The notes under the pieces were generated by a model, which was not told where the DNA came from, did not search any database, and saw nothing but the letters and a program-made list of their open reading frames with translations. A DNA stretch of 64,000 nt from Bryopsis sp. KO-2023 (Eukaryota > Chlorophyta > Ulvophyceae > Bryopsidales > Bryopsidaceae): NCBI GenBank assembly GCA_030272585.1, contig BSYQ01000009.1, positions 2,666,001-2,730,000 on the forward strand, given 5' to 3'. The position numbers and the translations under genes are program-made. Within the stretch, counting starts at the first letter, position 1. Each line of letters begins with the position of its first letter. Below, piece after piece: positions 35,893-47,477 of this stretch.

Positions 35893-36573
35893 CTAGACGT
35901 GTGGAGCTGCCCCGCCGGTGGGTGGCGGTGGTGGAGGAGGATACGCCTGCTGCTGCTGCTGGGTGTAGTCGAATGTTGGTTGCGGTGGTTGTGGATTGAA
36001 GCCATCATGTTTGGGATAACCGACCGCCTGTGGCGGGGGCGCAGGCGCAGGGGCAGGGGCAGTGGCGCCATCAGCTGCAGGGGCTGGAGTCTCTTGCCTT
36101 CTGGCCAACAACTCCCTCAACCGATTGTTCATCTGCTGGAGGTTCACGTCGGGCACGCCGGTGCTGCCCACCACCGCTATCACCAGGAAATTAATCATCG
36201 ACATTAAGACGAACCCGCCAGCGGCAGAGTCCGCGGCGCTGTCCGAGACGAATCGTGAATTCTGGTCCCTGAGAGTCAATGCGGCTTCGGCTTCCTCCAT
36301 AGTGCGCACGGTAGAAAGCACGACGAAAGCCACCAAAGGGATTCGGAATTTCTCCAGCCCGTTCGCTACAACTAATATCAAAACGCCCAGCAGCACCAGA
36401 AACTGCAGGAAAACGGACCACCACGTGGATCTGAACTCATCCCTGCAGCCATCGTTGGAGAACCTGTCGGCGCAATCCCTGTGCAACTGCCCCGTGCCTC
36501 CCAGAGCCATCAACCATCCCAAAACTTCCAGCACGGCGATTATCCCGACTCCCAACGCTCTCGCTATATCCAT
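35893..36573 (-). CDS. Four-transmembrane protein with Pro/Gln-rich tail, intronless
   Basis: A single uninterrupted 226-residue frame starts MDIARALGVGIIAVLEVLGW. Hydrophobic segments lie at about residues 6-27, 51-70, 76-93 and 118-138, suggesting four membrane spans with both ends cytosolic, as in MARVEL- or tetraspan-type proteins. A loop with two cysteines (CADRFSNDGC) lies between spans 1 and 2. After residue ~150 the protein is Pro/Ala/Gln-rich (TFDYTQQQQQAYPPPPPPP), like trafficking or scaffold tails. No family is assigned firmly. It is unusual here in lacking introns. Confidence 0.8.
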   Translation of the reverse strand: MDIARALGVGIIAVLEVLGWLMALGGTGQLHRDCADRFSNDGCRDEFRSTWWSVFLQFLVLLGVLILVVANGLEKFRIPLVAFVVLSTVRTMEEAEAALTLRDQNSRFVSDSAADSAAGGFVLMSMINFLVIAVVGSTGVPDVNLQQMNNRLRELLARRQETPAPAADGATAPAPAPAPPPQAVGYPKHDGFNPQPPQPTFDYTQQQQQAYPPPPPPPTGGAAPHV

Positions 36574-36966
36574 CCTGTCTCGACACGAAAACTTGAAACC
36601 GGTGTGTGTGTGTGTTTTTTTAGACGTGAAAATAAAATAGAGCTCGCTTGCTAATACGCAAAAGCAACGGCTGTCCTGTTCAGTGACCTGGGCTCAACGA
36701 TTGGTTCGACCGATTTTTTTTGCCCAACAGATTCGGGTGGATTTTTATCGACCAAGCTTGGCTGCACCGTTCTGCGGGTCCGTCATGCAAGCGCCCAGAA
36801 AGACATCTGTACTTTGTCCAGAAGCCAGCAACTGCCGTCAGCCCACGCACAGAGCACGTCTAGAGTTGGTTCGATATTCTATTCCGTGAGCTTCCAACCG
36901 CGACAAAAAAAGAAAAAGGAAGAGGTACGCGATACGTCCCGACCGTGTTTCTGGATCTTTTAACGA
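36574..36966. promoter_or_regulatory. Divergent promoter interval of two intronless genes
   Basis: This 393-bp gap lies between the ATGs of the tetraspan gene and the 213-residue membrane protein gene. It begins with a (GT)n run at about 36601-36615. The promoter role is inferred. Confidence 0.35.
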
Positions 36967-37608
36967 ATGTCGCCCGACTTTGGGCTGTTGTCCAGGATGC
37001 GCGCCTGTCCGACGCCCACCAAATGCTTCGCTCCCGAAGGAGCACCCCTAAAACGCGCCAAACATTTTTCGACGTTGGTGATGCCGGTTCCGAAGCGGAG
37101 GGTGTCTGTTGGGAAAACGTTCGCTTTCCCTGAGAACGATCTCATGTCGCCTTCGTTTCCCTATGATTTGATGGAGAAGCAAATGCGCGAAATGGACAGG
37201 GTGGAGCGAGAAATGGATTCCACCTTCGAACGCATGGCCAAAGAAACGCAAGAAATGGCGAAACAGGTGGAGACGCAACGGGGAAACGTGAGAGTGGAAA
37301 CCAAGGAGGAGAAATTCTCGAACGGGTATTCGTACTCCAGAACCGTCGTGATTTCGAACGACGATTCCTACCGTCTCGCATCCGCACCCGCGCAGGGATT
37401 CAGCATCGGAACGGTTGGGTTGCTGATGGGAATCCTGGCGGGGGTGCTGACGTACCTGTTCAACAGAGGGTTCGAGGTGACGACTTTCCGCAAAGAGAAA
37501 AAATGGCTGCTGCTTTTGTTCTGGCCGGTGTTGTTTCTTTTCAACTCTTCCTTTCGCAAGCAAGTGAAAGCGGCTGTAAAGAGTGGGGCTAATTCTCTGT
37601 TGGACTGA
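36967..37608 (+). CDS. Membrane protein of unknown function, intronless
   Basis: A single 213-residue frame runs from ATG at 36967 to TGA at 37608. An internal Met (MRACPTPTKC) could also start it. The first ~50 residues are basic and Ser/Pro-rich, compatible with an organelle presequence. Residues ~65-105 are a charged helix rich in Met, Glu and Lys (KQMREMDRVEREMDSTFER), probably a coiled coil. Two hydrophobic segments follow near residues 140-160 (SIGTVGLLMGILAGVLTYLF) and 175-190 (KKWLLLLFWPVLFLF). No known domain is recognised. It is divergent from the tetraspan gene. Confidence 0.7.
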   Translation: MSPDFGLLSRMRACPTPTKCFAPEGAPLKRAKHFSTLVMPVPKRRVSVGKTFAFPENDLMSPSFPYDLMEKQMREMDRVEREMDSTFERMAKETQEMAKQVETQRGNVRVETKEEKFSNGYSYSRTVVISNDDSYRLASAPAQGFSIGTVGLLMGILAGVLTYLFNRGFEVTTFRKEKKWLLLLFWPVLFLFNSSFRKQVKAAVKSGANSLLD

Positions 37609-38524
37609 AAAGGGTTTTCAAAAAAGAACAAGAAAATGGATGGAAAAAGCTGAAAAAAAAACTCTCAGATGCAATCTCAGGTTTAGGAAAAGAAGTTTTC
37701 CACCAATTTAATTAAATTTTATCGAAAAATCTTGGCCGTTTCGGGGGATGAAAATGCACATTTGTCTTGCAACGTTTTTTAGTGAATATCCTGTTCAGAA
37801 AGAAAAGCCATTGCTTGGTTGAGGAAGGGCTATGCCTCTTTTTTCGTTTTCGTTTTCTTTTTTGAGCAGGATCAGTTTTTGTTTTTGGCTGGACACACCA
37901 CCAAACGGTGGTGATTTTGAATCTTATAGGCACTTCTTGTAGAAATACGAGTTGGGTCGGTAGGGAGCGAGAAGGAAAAAATTTAGAGCGGAAATGGATG
38001 GATCCTTCTGGATATAGAGGAGAATGTATGGAATCTTTTTTTTTGTTTCTGTTGTGGGAATTCAGGGTGTCATGTTAATGAGAAGCTTCTGAGGAAGAAT
38101 TTGAGCTTTCGTTCTTTTTTCAAACAAAGAGAAATGATGGCTCCATGCATCCAGAATGTAATTTTAGCAAGGGAATGCCACAGACTACTGAAATTATTGA
38201 AATTATTATTTCTTCCTTTGGAATGTGAAAATCTTCAAAATTTCTGGGTTATTGCCATTCCCAAGTTCAAAATGAAATTTTCCACCAAACAACATTATCA
38301 GGAGTTGTTTGGAAAGACACGCTTGCTTCGTTTCAGGAAACCCAGCAGCATGCACCTCACAGTCAAAAATCCCATGGAGAGGTTCGTTTTTGTTCGCGGG
38401 ATAGTGTGGGGCACTACACCAGACTCCACTGATGAGACCCACTTGCTGTTTGCAAACCTGACGGTGTTTTCGAGGAAAAAAAATTAAATTCGCTGAATTT
38501 TCAAAACTTACACGAGCGGAAAAA
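37609..38524. other. Convergent intergenic region
   Basis: The region holds the 3' ends of the 213-residue membrane protein gene and the HDAC gene. Open frames here are short or T/A-run driven. I see nothing else. Confidence 0.45.
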
Positions 38525-41500
38525 TCATAGCTTGTGGTCTTTCCACATCTGAGTTGCGGCCTCCACCATGAAACAGTGCCTCTGAGCAACCAGGTTCACA
38601 TTGTCGTCATAACCACCCCCTGTGAAGTTGGCCAAAGGAATCCCTGCACTCAAGCAGCAGTCCATAACCTGGAAATACCGACACAAGCGAGGTCAATAAA
38701 CGAGACCTTCCTGCAGAAATTAACATTAACCCCACCTGACGAGGATGGTGCCTGGCAAAGCCACACCAATACTCTGCTGTTTATGCTGAAAACGGAGTGG
38801 TGCCTGGCAAAGCCACACCAATACTCTGCCGTTTATGCTGAAAACGGGGTGGTGCCTGACATCAAATAGATATGAATATGTATATGTATATGAATATGCT
38901 CACCATCATTTCCCTTCTCATGAGGCCTTCGTTGGTCAGACATAGGCGACCCAGTGGATCATCTTTGTGAGGATCCACGCCAGCATCATAAAGCACGATG
39001 TCAGGCTGAAAGGACCTCAGTCTGTCAGGTAGGAAACCAGCAATCACCCTGACCATTCCAGAAACATGACTTCTGTTAATGTATTTTATCGGAAATATTT
39101 CCAAGGAAATCTTGCTCCCCCAACAAAATAAAAGAAGAATTGAAATTAAGAAACAATATATTAATACCTTTGTTTGGGATATTAAATTGAAATAATATAT
39201 ATATTCGAATTACCCTTCATCAGTTAATGCATAAAGGAGGCTGAAGCTGAACAACAGCAATTGCACCGTAAAAAAATGGCGTGTGTTTTTCTAACCGCAA
39301 TCACTTTAGGTACTCTTCATCTTGCATTCCATCCGGCAAACCGATGTCCAAATCGCTCTGTTGCTTTCTGGCAGGGAAATTGGACTCGCAATGCACGCTT
39401 ATGCAAAACACCCTTGGCTCATTTGAGAAAATGGAGGCCGTTCCATCCCCTTGATGAACATCCAAGTCCAAAATCAAAATTCTGTTGGCGAGGCCTGTGT
39501 TGAGCAAAATCTCCGCACAGAAACACAAAGATTTTTTTTCAACGATTTGCGAAATATGGTTAAAAGTTTATTATTGCATCACGTCCTCTTTGAAAACGAA
39601 AAATTGTTGCATTGGAACAGGAAAAAATAAAAGGGAAAATGAAAAATGGAAAAAACATCGAAAAATGGCGGCTGCTCGCACTCCATGTCAGACATTTTCC
39701 TTTGATTCGTCAAATTATCTCTCACAATTAAAAAAACATTTGTCAAAAGATGCAAAAAACCCCTTAGTATTCAGGGCACAATTTCTCATCCAAAAAAAAG
39801 AGAGGGAGATTTCATTTATTTAGTTTGTTCATAAGAGAAACCCAACCATATCGGTAAGCAACGAATTTCTCACTTTTGCAGTGACGGCCAAGTCGTTGAT
39901 TATGCAGTATCCGGATCCGTATTCAGGGAAAGCATGATGCGTTCCTCCAGCTAGATTGCATGCCAATCCAGTTCTCAGAGCGATTTCTGCTGTCAGCAGT
40001 GTTCCTGTACGTACCAAAAATATATATAAATAAATAAATAAATAAAATAAATAAATAAATAAATAAACTGTGGAAAGGAGTAATTCAGTTGGGTTCTTGT
40101 TGGCAATTTGCACAGTTTGAACTCTCGGTTGTGGTATTCGAAGGGACTTTGGCTGGAACAGGGGTCGTACTTTTTTTACATATAACAATGAATTCAACAA
40201 AATAAGATGAAACGAGAAGACAAGCAGTTTCGGGGGACTCCAGCTCGTTCATCGTCATTTCAATGCAGCAGGGGAGCTGTCAGTTTTGATTAAACACATG
40301 TGAAAAAAAATTCGTTGGGAAAATCACATGAATGTGTGCATATTTTATATATATGTATATATGTATTGATCACCTGCTACTTCGGCCTTGGTTCTTTCCA
40401 CCAGGGCGTTGGTTCGAGTGGCATCACCAAATCCAATTCTTCTGACTTGCTTATCGTCGAGGGTGCAATTTGAAAAAGACTCCACATACTCCTTGGTGTG
40501 CACCTGCATTTTACAAACCCCTCACCCCCCCAAAAAAAAATACTTGGAAAAAAAGAATCCATTCAACAAGAATGGTAGATAAGCAGAATGAATTTCCCCA
40601 GTTTCGTTGCATTGCGGCTTGCAATGTTTTTTTGCTTTGTTTTTTGGGTTTTTTTTTCCCTTTTTCAAACGGTTTTTAACCTAGATTTTGCCTGGCCCCA
40701 TCACAGTGAGCATTAAATGCGTTTAAAGTGTTTTTTCAATTATGGAAAAAAAAACAGGGATGCAAAGCTGTATAACCACACAGATATAGGTTCAAAAAAG
40801 AAAAAAAAATGATACGCTCGAAACCTTGTGTTTTTTTTTGCAAACTCATTGCAACTGGTGCATTTTTTCGCATTTTTTTGCTCCTTTTTTTTTCCTGTTC
40901 GACTCGTGGGAAATTCTATTTGACTGAAAAATATGTGGACTGCTTTTTTTTTCCCAAACATCATTTCAGTTGGTTACCTGAAGAATTTGTTCATCCGATG
41001 CTATTGATGGGGGTTGAACGACCTGAAAACTGAAAATTTTTTCTTATCGCCTCATTGAGCCTTTCTTGTTTTTATCAAAATCTGTTGAAAAAAAGTTTTA
41101 CATTTCCCTCCCCTAACCCCTTATCAGTCAAAAGTTCTTAAATAAAAGCAAAAAACAATCGACTCACAAACTTCCGAGGAAAAACAAAAAGAGCTGGGAT
41201 CCTTTTCAATTGAAAGAAGAAGAAAATATTTCTTCATGTAACGATGACTAAACAAAAGCGACACCGCTATTTGCAGGACAAAAAAATTGGCACTATTTGC
41301 AGGGGGGGGGGAGAGGGAAATCAGGACCTCATGTGAAATAAAAAAAAGTACTTGAAAAAATACCTGGTGTTCCTGCACCGTGCCTTGTTTTAGGAGGATG
41401 TCATATATTGTTCTGAATTTATCCTGGGAAATAGAAAAAAGACAAAGTTTTTTATTTTTTCAAAGAAGCATTTTTCACTTTAACAAATACTGAAATATCT

Positions 41501-42216
41501 TCAAAAAATCAAACACATTGTTCTCGGAGAAAAACGAAAAATGAAGTGGACATTTTTTTCTCCCTGATGCAAAAAAAAAAAACAGAAAGAAACCTCATAC
41601 CATGGGAAAACGATGTCCTGGCTTCAGTTGGGGTGCGCTGTAGAGCTAAAATAAAAGCGAAACACAAAAGGGGGAGAAACAATCAAAAAAAAGGATTCAA
41701 GCAATCACACACCAGCAAACATGCATACTCCACAGAGGCATCCAAAGACGCCTTGAGCAAGCAATTCGGAGAACATTTTCTCTTGAGAAAATGAACATCA
41801 TTCACATGGGCCTCCCCCCCAAAATAAAAATAATAAAATATATATATATATATATATTAAAGAAGCTTGAAGGTCGATTCCCTTGATTCCTCAGATGAAG
41901 AAAAAGTGTGGGTTGATGTGACACTGATTTGATATCAAAAGAAACCAACTTGAGAAGGGTCGTGCCGACACCCCCTCATTTGCGATCGTTGTTTTCATGT
42001 CAGTTCTTAACGAAAGCAATGGATCATGTAACGCAGCATATAAATAAAGAAATTAATTAATGTAAGAAATTACGTGGATATCACTCACAACGGCACCTCG
42101 CAATTTTAACATGCCCCCCCACCTACAGGATGATACACCACCGGCAGCCCATGTATCTTTCCGATGTCATGATTCGTGCTCAAGCCTGCATGCATAACAG
42201 CACCTCTCGAATTCAT
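38525..42216 (-). CDS. Histone deacetylase, class IV-like
   Basis: Zinc-dependent deacetylases remove acetyl groups from lysines of histones and other proteins. Nine exons agree in phase: 42127-42216, 41601-41645, 41364-41423, 40978-41022, 40374-40503, 39874-40004, 39305-39510, 38904-39048 and 38525-38668. They give 331 residues, a catalytic domain alone. Motifs in order: GLPVVYHP, LKPGHRFPM, LAGGTHHAFPEYGSGYCI with the active-site His pair, ILDLDVHQGDGTA with zinc ligands Asp and His, VLYDAGVDPHKDDPLGRL with the third zinc-ligand Asp, and FTGGGYDDN with the catalytic Tyr. The pattern matches HDAC11-like and bacterial-type enzymes rather than class I/II. Exon 1 may not be the true start if an upstream exon exists. 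Confidence 0.93.
38746..38860. repeat. 52-bp tandem repeat in HDAC intron
   Basis: A unit starting TGGTGCCTGGCAAAGCC recurs at 38746 and 38798, with a truncated third copy at 38850. It lies in the intron between the last two HDAC exons. Confidence 0.9.
40020..40068. repeat. (AAAT)n microsatellite
   Basis: A TATATA stretch followed by AAATAAAT repeats lies in an HDAC intron. Confidence 0.85.
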
Positions 42217-42676
42217 AATTATAGGAAAGCAATAACATAACAAATGGAGTTAAACTGAACGAAAAGGGCTGTTGCTACATTGATGAAAAATACAACATCC
42301 CATATAGATCACCAAACCTCACCACAAAGAGCGCGTTGCATGACTGACCACGATGCAAAAACGGATGAGAACCGGCGCAACATGAAACCAGAATTCGACA
42401 TCGGCTGAAACAGCTCCCCACGCATGCAAGACTCCCTCGAGACGATTGGAATGGGCACCCATCTGGACCATTATAAAGCCGCATGGCGCTTCCAGCACAG
42501 CATGTCATTTTGCCCGTTGTTCCAGCGCGCTCATATCGTTTCACGCTGACACATCTTTTCCTGAATGTAAGAAAGAACGGAGGTGGGGTCTTCGGGTGAT
42601 CGTTTCTTAAGGAAAAAAAGAACAGAAAAGAAAGGCTTGGGCGGTGGTATAGCCACAGGATCCCTTTTTCTCGTGC
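42217..42676. promoter_or_regulatory. Divergent promoter interval, HDAC / BIRC6-type E2
   Basis: A 460-bp gap separates the ATGs of two divergent genes. Open frames across it have no domain and are probably accidental. Confidence 0.35.
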
Positions 42677-45600
42677 ATGGAACGTATCAAAAGCGACGTC
42701 GCGGAGCTCAGGAGATTGCTGAGCAAGCCAGAGAAAACTGCCCTCCGTTCGATAACGTTCGATGAAGGCACCGTGGATGTCCAGGTGGCGACAGCGTCGA
42801 AAACGCTGCGAGTGAACGTGGTGCTGGTCGCGCCGGAGGCATACCCAGCTTCCCCCGCGCTGCTGATGTGCGAGGACGTCGAAGCGAACCAGAAACTGGC
42901 ATCCGTCGCGACGGATTTCGAGGACAGCGCTCCCGTGAGGAAAGTCGTTGCCAGAATCTTGGAGGTGTTCGGGTTGGACCCGATTCTCGTCGAGGAAGCG
43001 CCAGAGGTGGGCGAGAACGGCTTCGCGGGGAGCGACGTCGAGTTCTACTCGGACGAGGACGCGATGGAGGAAGGCTCGGATGTTTTTGACGAGGATGATG
43101 GTGGCGGTTCCGATATAGATTTCGACGACGATGACGAGGAGGACAAGGAATGGACGGTGGAGCTGGGGAAACGACAGGGAGCATGGGAGAGGTTGGAAGA
43201 AAAGAAAGGATCCACTGCCGACGAGGAAGGTCAAGGCCGGTCCGTCAGCGAGAAAGTTGCGCAGGACCGACAGATTTTCGACACCAAGACCCCCTTCAAA
43301 ATGCTGTCAAGAGAACTGCTCGATATTCTCAGGTGTGGCGCAAGGGCAGGGGGGTCGAGAATCTGAGCAACGGAAGGGGTCCGTTGGAACTATTTTTTTT
43401 TTTCGGGGGGAGTAGTGCTGTCACCGTCAGCGTATCGTCCTCTCGCGGCAGAATTTTGCGTGAGGGGATTCGCAGAATTCTTGTTTCTTGCGCTGAGAAA
43501 TTTTTCTTCACTTTTTTTTTCAACACAGGCTTTTCTCTTTCATCGATCATGGAACTTCAATTTTTTCTGCAGATTATGGGGTTGTCAGGCTGTCTCTGAA
43601 ATTCAGGGGATTTCTTTGGGGCCTGCTCCCAATGCATCTAGCAAAAATCACATGTCAGAAACAACAATGCTTTTCCCAGAACAAAAATCCCGCCGAACGA
43701 AACGAAAAGGGAGCTCTCCAAAACGATCACCGTTGGGTTGATGGGGTCCCGACTGAACTCTGCTGATTTCGCCCCAGGGAACAGCTTTTCGATCTTGTGG
43801 TGGATGCGGTGGATGATGACGTGTATCGATGGAGCGTGGAGCTGGCAGGGTTCGATCCCGAGTCCGGCCTTAACCAAGACATCGCCGAGCTGAGAAAACG
43901 CTTCAGTTACTCCAGCGTTCACCTCCACATGACGTTCAAGAGGGGGTTGCACCCCTTTTTCCCACCCAGGATCGACGTGCTGAGGCCTCGGTTCAAGGGG
44001 GCAATGGCGTGGGCTCTGGCTTCCCATCCGATGTTGCAGTTGTCGAATTGGGACCCGTGGATGAGGCAAAAGGAGCTGATCCTGCATCTCAAGGAATTTC
44101 TGTCGAAGCATGCGAGGATCGATCTGGATTCGCCCATGAACGCGATAATCGATTATCCGGAGGCTGCCTATTCTCCTGCGGAGCGCCAACTCGCCAGGTC
44201 AGTTTGAAAAGAATCACCACGGTCCCAGCTTTTTTTTTTTGGGGGGGGGGGAGGGGGATTTCTTAAAAAACTATGATGCAGAGTTCGCTGCATGATGATT
44301 TTCAAGGGAGTTTCGAAAACCAACATCTGGATCAGTGCTGCTTTTCCTTGCTCCTGTTTTATTTCGATTATTTCAGACATTACAAGGCAGCGTAGTTTTA
44401 TCCTCCCCTCCCCCCCCCCCCCAAAATCTCTTTCCACACAAAGCCAAAATCATGAGGATGTGCTGCTAATGCCCCCAGATTGGAGGCCCTCTGCGAGCTC
44501 CTACCTCGATGTATTTCCAATCCTCAACACAAGGCTCTATACGAGTGCAGGGATGTGGTGGTCGACAAAGACAGAATCGCCGCCCTTCAACAGGACGATC
44601 CTCGAAAAAAAAAATCGTCTGGGGAAGGGAAAGGAAAGGGGCCTTGGGCGGCAGGCACAGGTTTCGGACACGGTTGCATGGAGGGGGAAAAAGAGAGTGA
44701 GACTTGGGATGCGAAAAAGAGTGAGATGGCACAGAGGGCTCGAGACGTGGAAATGGAAAGGTTGTTGAACGATCTCGGGACTTCGCTGGCTCGAGAACTT
44801 GCAGGCCCTGAGGAGGTCAGGAGAAAAATCATAGAGACTAAAGAATATATCGAAAAAAGTCCGATGGAAAATCAAGCTGTGAATGAAAACACGGCGATTA
44901 CAGGAGGTGGTTTTCGTTTTTTTTGTGAGAATTCCTTTTCCCCCCCAAAAAAAAGAAAAAAAACAAAGAAACAGTGAGAAAGTCACAACAAATATTTAGA
45001 CATTTACAGCCACATAAGGAGTCGGATTAAATAAAATAATTATTCTTCATTTAAATAAATAATTAAATAATAATTATGGATTTTAATTTAAAGGTTGTTT
45101 CTGTGCATAGAATGGAGAGGCTTCCACGAGCGGCAATTGCAACGAAGAAGAGGTCAGGCGAGGCCTCGTCAGGACCTTGGACGGATCTTGTCTGCTTCCC
45201 TTTCTGTGGAGAGAGATCGGAAATGCTTCTTTCACCGACATGTCGGGGGGCAGAGCGGGCTTTTACTTGTCTGTTATGAAGGTATGCAGGAAATTATATT
45301 CCCTCCTGCCCACCAGTGTTATTTTTTTTTAATATTTTATTTTTTTGGGGGGTGGGCGCTGAAAACCTCATAGTCTTCAAAGAAATATTATTATGGGTCG
45401 TAATAATAATAATAACAATTAAGAATATATTCGACCCATCCCCAAGCAAAAGAAAGAAAAATAATAAATAATAATAAGGATAGAATCCTAAGTACCGGGA
45501 TTTTCCCGGTTCCTCGCACAAAAATAAAAGACACATATTTCCCTTTTTTTTCCTTCTTTTAATAGTCCTTTTTTCTCTTTTTTTTTTTTTTTGGTCCCAA

Positions 45601-47477
45601 GGTCATCAAAGAGCTTGCGAGACCTTGCTCCTCATCGATACTCTTTTTGACACTGGATGTCGGCCCTTCTTCAGTATACGCTGCGGTCAGCGCCCTGAAG
45701 GCCCAGGCCCAGTATTACTCCAGAGTCATGGCCAGCAACCCCCAGTCCGAAGAAGACGGGGCGGGGGAAAGCGATTCGAACAAACAGGAGTCCTCGTGCA
45801 ATCAAATCACGTTGGGCAAGGAAAACGGAGGGGTGGTGGTGGCCTCGCAGAAAGATACGGCGGTGGAAAGGGAAATGAAAATGGGGCTGGACTTGGCGAA
45901 CATGATTGTGGATGTGGTGGAGTTGCTGGATGCTTCGAGGAAGGGCGGTGTGGAAAATGGGGGGGGTTCGTCGGGGGAGGTCAACGGTCAAAATACGGAC
46001 GAGTACATAGAAACGATGAAGAAATATCAGGTGTGGGGTGATCTCTGGGATTGTTGTTTTATTTTGTTACTTCTAAAAACTGACAATGGGAAAAGGAAGT
46101 GAGCTTTAGTTGGGTTTTTTCTCAATTTATTTATGGAACATTTCCTTATTTTTTTCTTTTTAATTACTTATGAAGTTATTTTTTCACCTAATTTTTTTCT
46201 TTTAATTCCTTATGAAATTATTTCCCCCCCCCCCCCCCCAAATCAATAAGGCATTGGGGAAATTTGAAAGAAAAATGCAAGCAGGAGATCCGAATATTCA
46301 GAGCTGAACATTTGTGCAAAAGGATGCCTTTTTCCAACCCGCTCCCCCCCTCCCCCCCCCAAAAAAAAAGAAAAAAGATGCCACAAATCTTGAATATAAA
46401 GGAGTGGTTTCTGAAACAGGTGGAGCTTGTTCCAAACCTGGAGAACGGCCACTTGTTTTCCAGCCAGGCATCGAGGGAGGCCTCCTTCCCCAAAGAAAGA
46501 ATGGTTCGCCTGGGCCGAGAATTGGCCGGCCTCCAATCCTTGCTGCCGGTCAACCACTCCTCCTCCATCCTCGTCCGAGTAGACGAACAGAAATTAACGC
46601 TGTGGAGGGCCTTGATTTTCGGACCTGAAGACACCCCCTACTCGGGGGGCTGCTTCCTGTTCGACATCTATTTCCCGACGACGTACCCCCATTCTTCCCC
46701 CAAGGTCGAGATCAAAACCACGGGGGGTGGCAGGGTGCGCTTCAATCCGAATCTGTACAAGTGTGGGAAGGTGTGCCTGTCGCTGTTGGGCACTTGGTCC
46801 GGAGGGGCTGGGGAAACTTGGGATGCGAACGCCTCCACTTGTTTCCAGGTTTTGGTTTCGATTCAGTCGCTGATTTTGGTGCCTCAGCCCTACTTCAACG
46901 AACCTGGCTTCGAGGAATCGATGCATACAGAATCAGGTATAATTTCCCCTTCTCCTCCTCCTTCGTCTTTCGTTTTTTTGTTTTTTTGTTTTTTTTTAGG
47001 GGGGGGGGTTGAAGTGGCCAGGAGTTTCGTAGTAGTACAAACCGTTCTCCAAAAAACAATGTGATTATTATTTTGTTTGTCTGTTTGTTTCTGTTTTTTG
47101 CCACAAGACTTGGGGAAAACACTATATATTCAAGATGGAGTTTAACTGGTCAAAGGGGGCACATCGTAAACCCCTTTTTGTTTCACCTTCCCTGTTTCAA
47201 CTCTTTATGGGTTTTTTTATCAGGAAAATCTGCCAGTCGACGGTACAATAAGGACATCCGGGAGCACACCATTCATCGAGCAATGATAGATTACTTAAAA
47301 AACCCTCCACAGGAATTCAGGGAGCCCATTTTGTCGCATTTCCGGCTGAGAAAACATGAAATCATGGCGACCTGCCATCGATGGATGGATGAGTCAGACG
47401 AGGGTTGGGGAAATACGCACGCCAGCAGGCTAAAGGCTTTAGTCATTGAACTCAAAGGCCTGTTAGACAATTTGTGA
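42677..47477 (+). CDS. BIRC6-type ubiquitin-conjugating enzyme (E2) with extra E2-like domains
   Basis: Seven exons agree in phase: 42677-43332, 43778-44197, 44479-44906, 45118-45281, 45602-46030, 46420-46936 and 47224-47477. They give 955 residues. The C-terminal domain matches the giant-E2 branch (BIRC6, UBE2O): SSSILVRVDEQKL, FGPEDTPYSGGCFLFDIYFP, RFNPNLYKCGKVCLSLLGTW with catalytic Cys near residue 818, VSIQSLILVPQPYFNEPGFE and RRYNKDIREHTI. The N-terminus has an RWD/UBC-like fold (LVAPEAYPASPALLM), then an acidic stretch. Around residues 220-340 is a second E2-like fold lacking a catalytic Cys (LHMTFKRGLHPFFPPRIDVLRPR). Middle motifs include LLPFLWREIGNASFTD. No BIR domain is seen. It should charge ubiquitin and may act as a hybrid E2/E3; substrates are unknown. 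Confidence 0.92.
45385..45480. repeat. AAT-rich simple repeats in intron
   Basis: Several (AAT)n blocks lie in the intron between exons 4 and 5 of the E2 gene. Confidence 0.7.

Noticed and set aside
36062-36640. 192-residue plus-strand open frame
   Set aside because: Antisense shadow of the four-transmembrane protein gene, which has a clear start, membrane spans and stop.
42275-43234. 319-residue minus-strand open frame
   Set aside because: It overlaps the E2 first exon in antisense and the promoter gap. Composition is Arg/Pro-rich shadow with no motif.
46264-46419. 5' extension of the catalytic E2 exon upstream of 46420
   Set aside because: The extended frame runs through C8-A9 homopolymers and lacks a phase-matched acceptor. 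Starting at 46420 joins the previous exon in phase 0 exactly.
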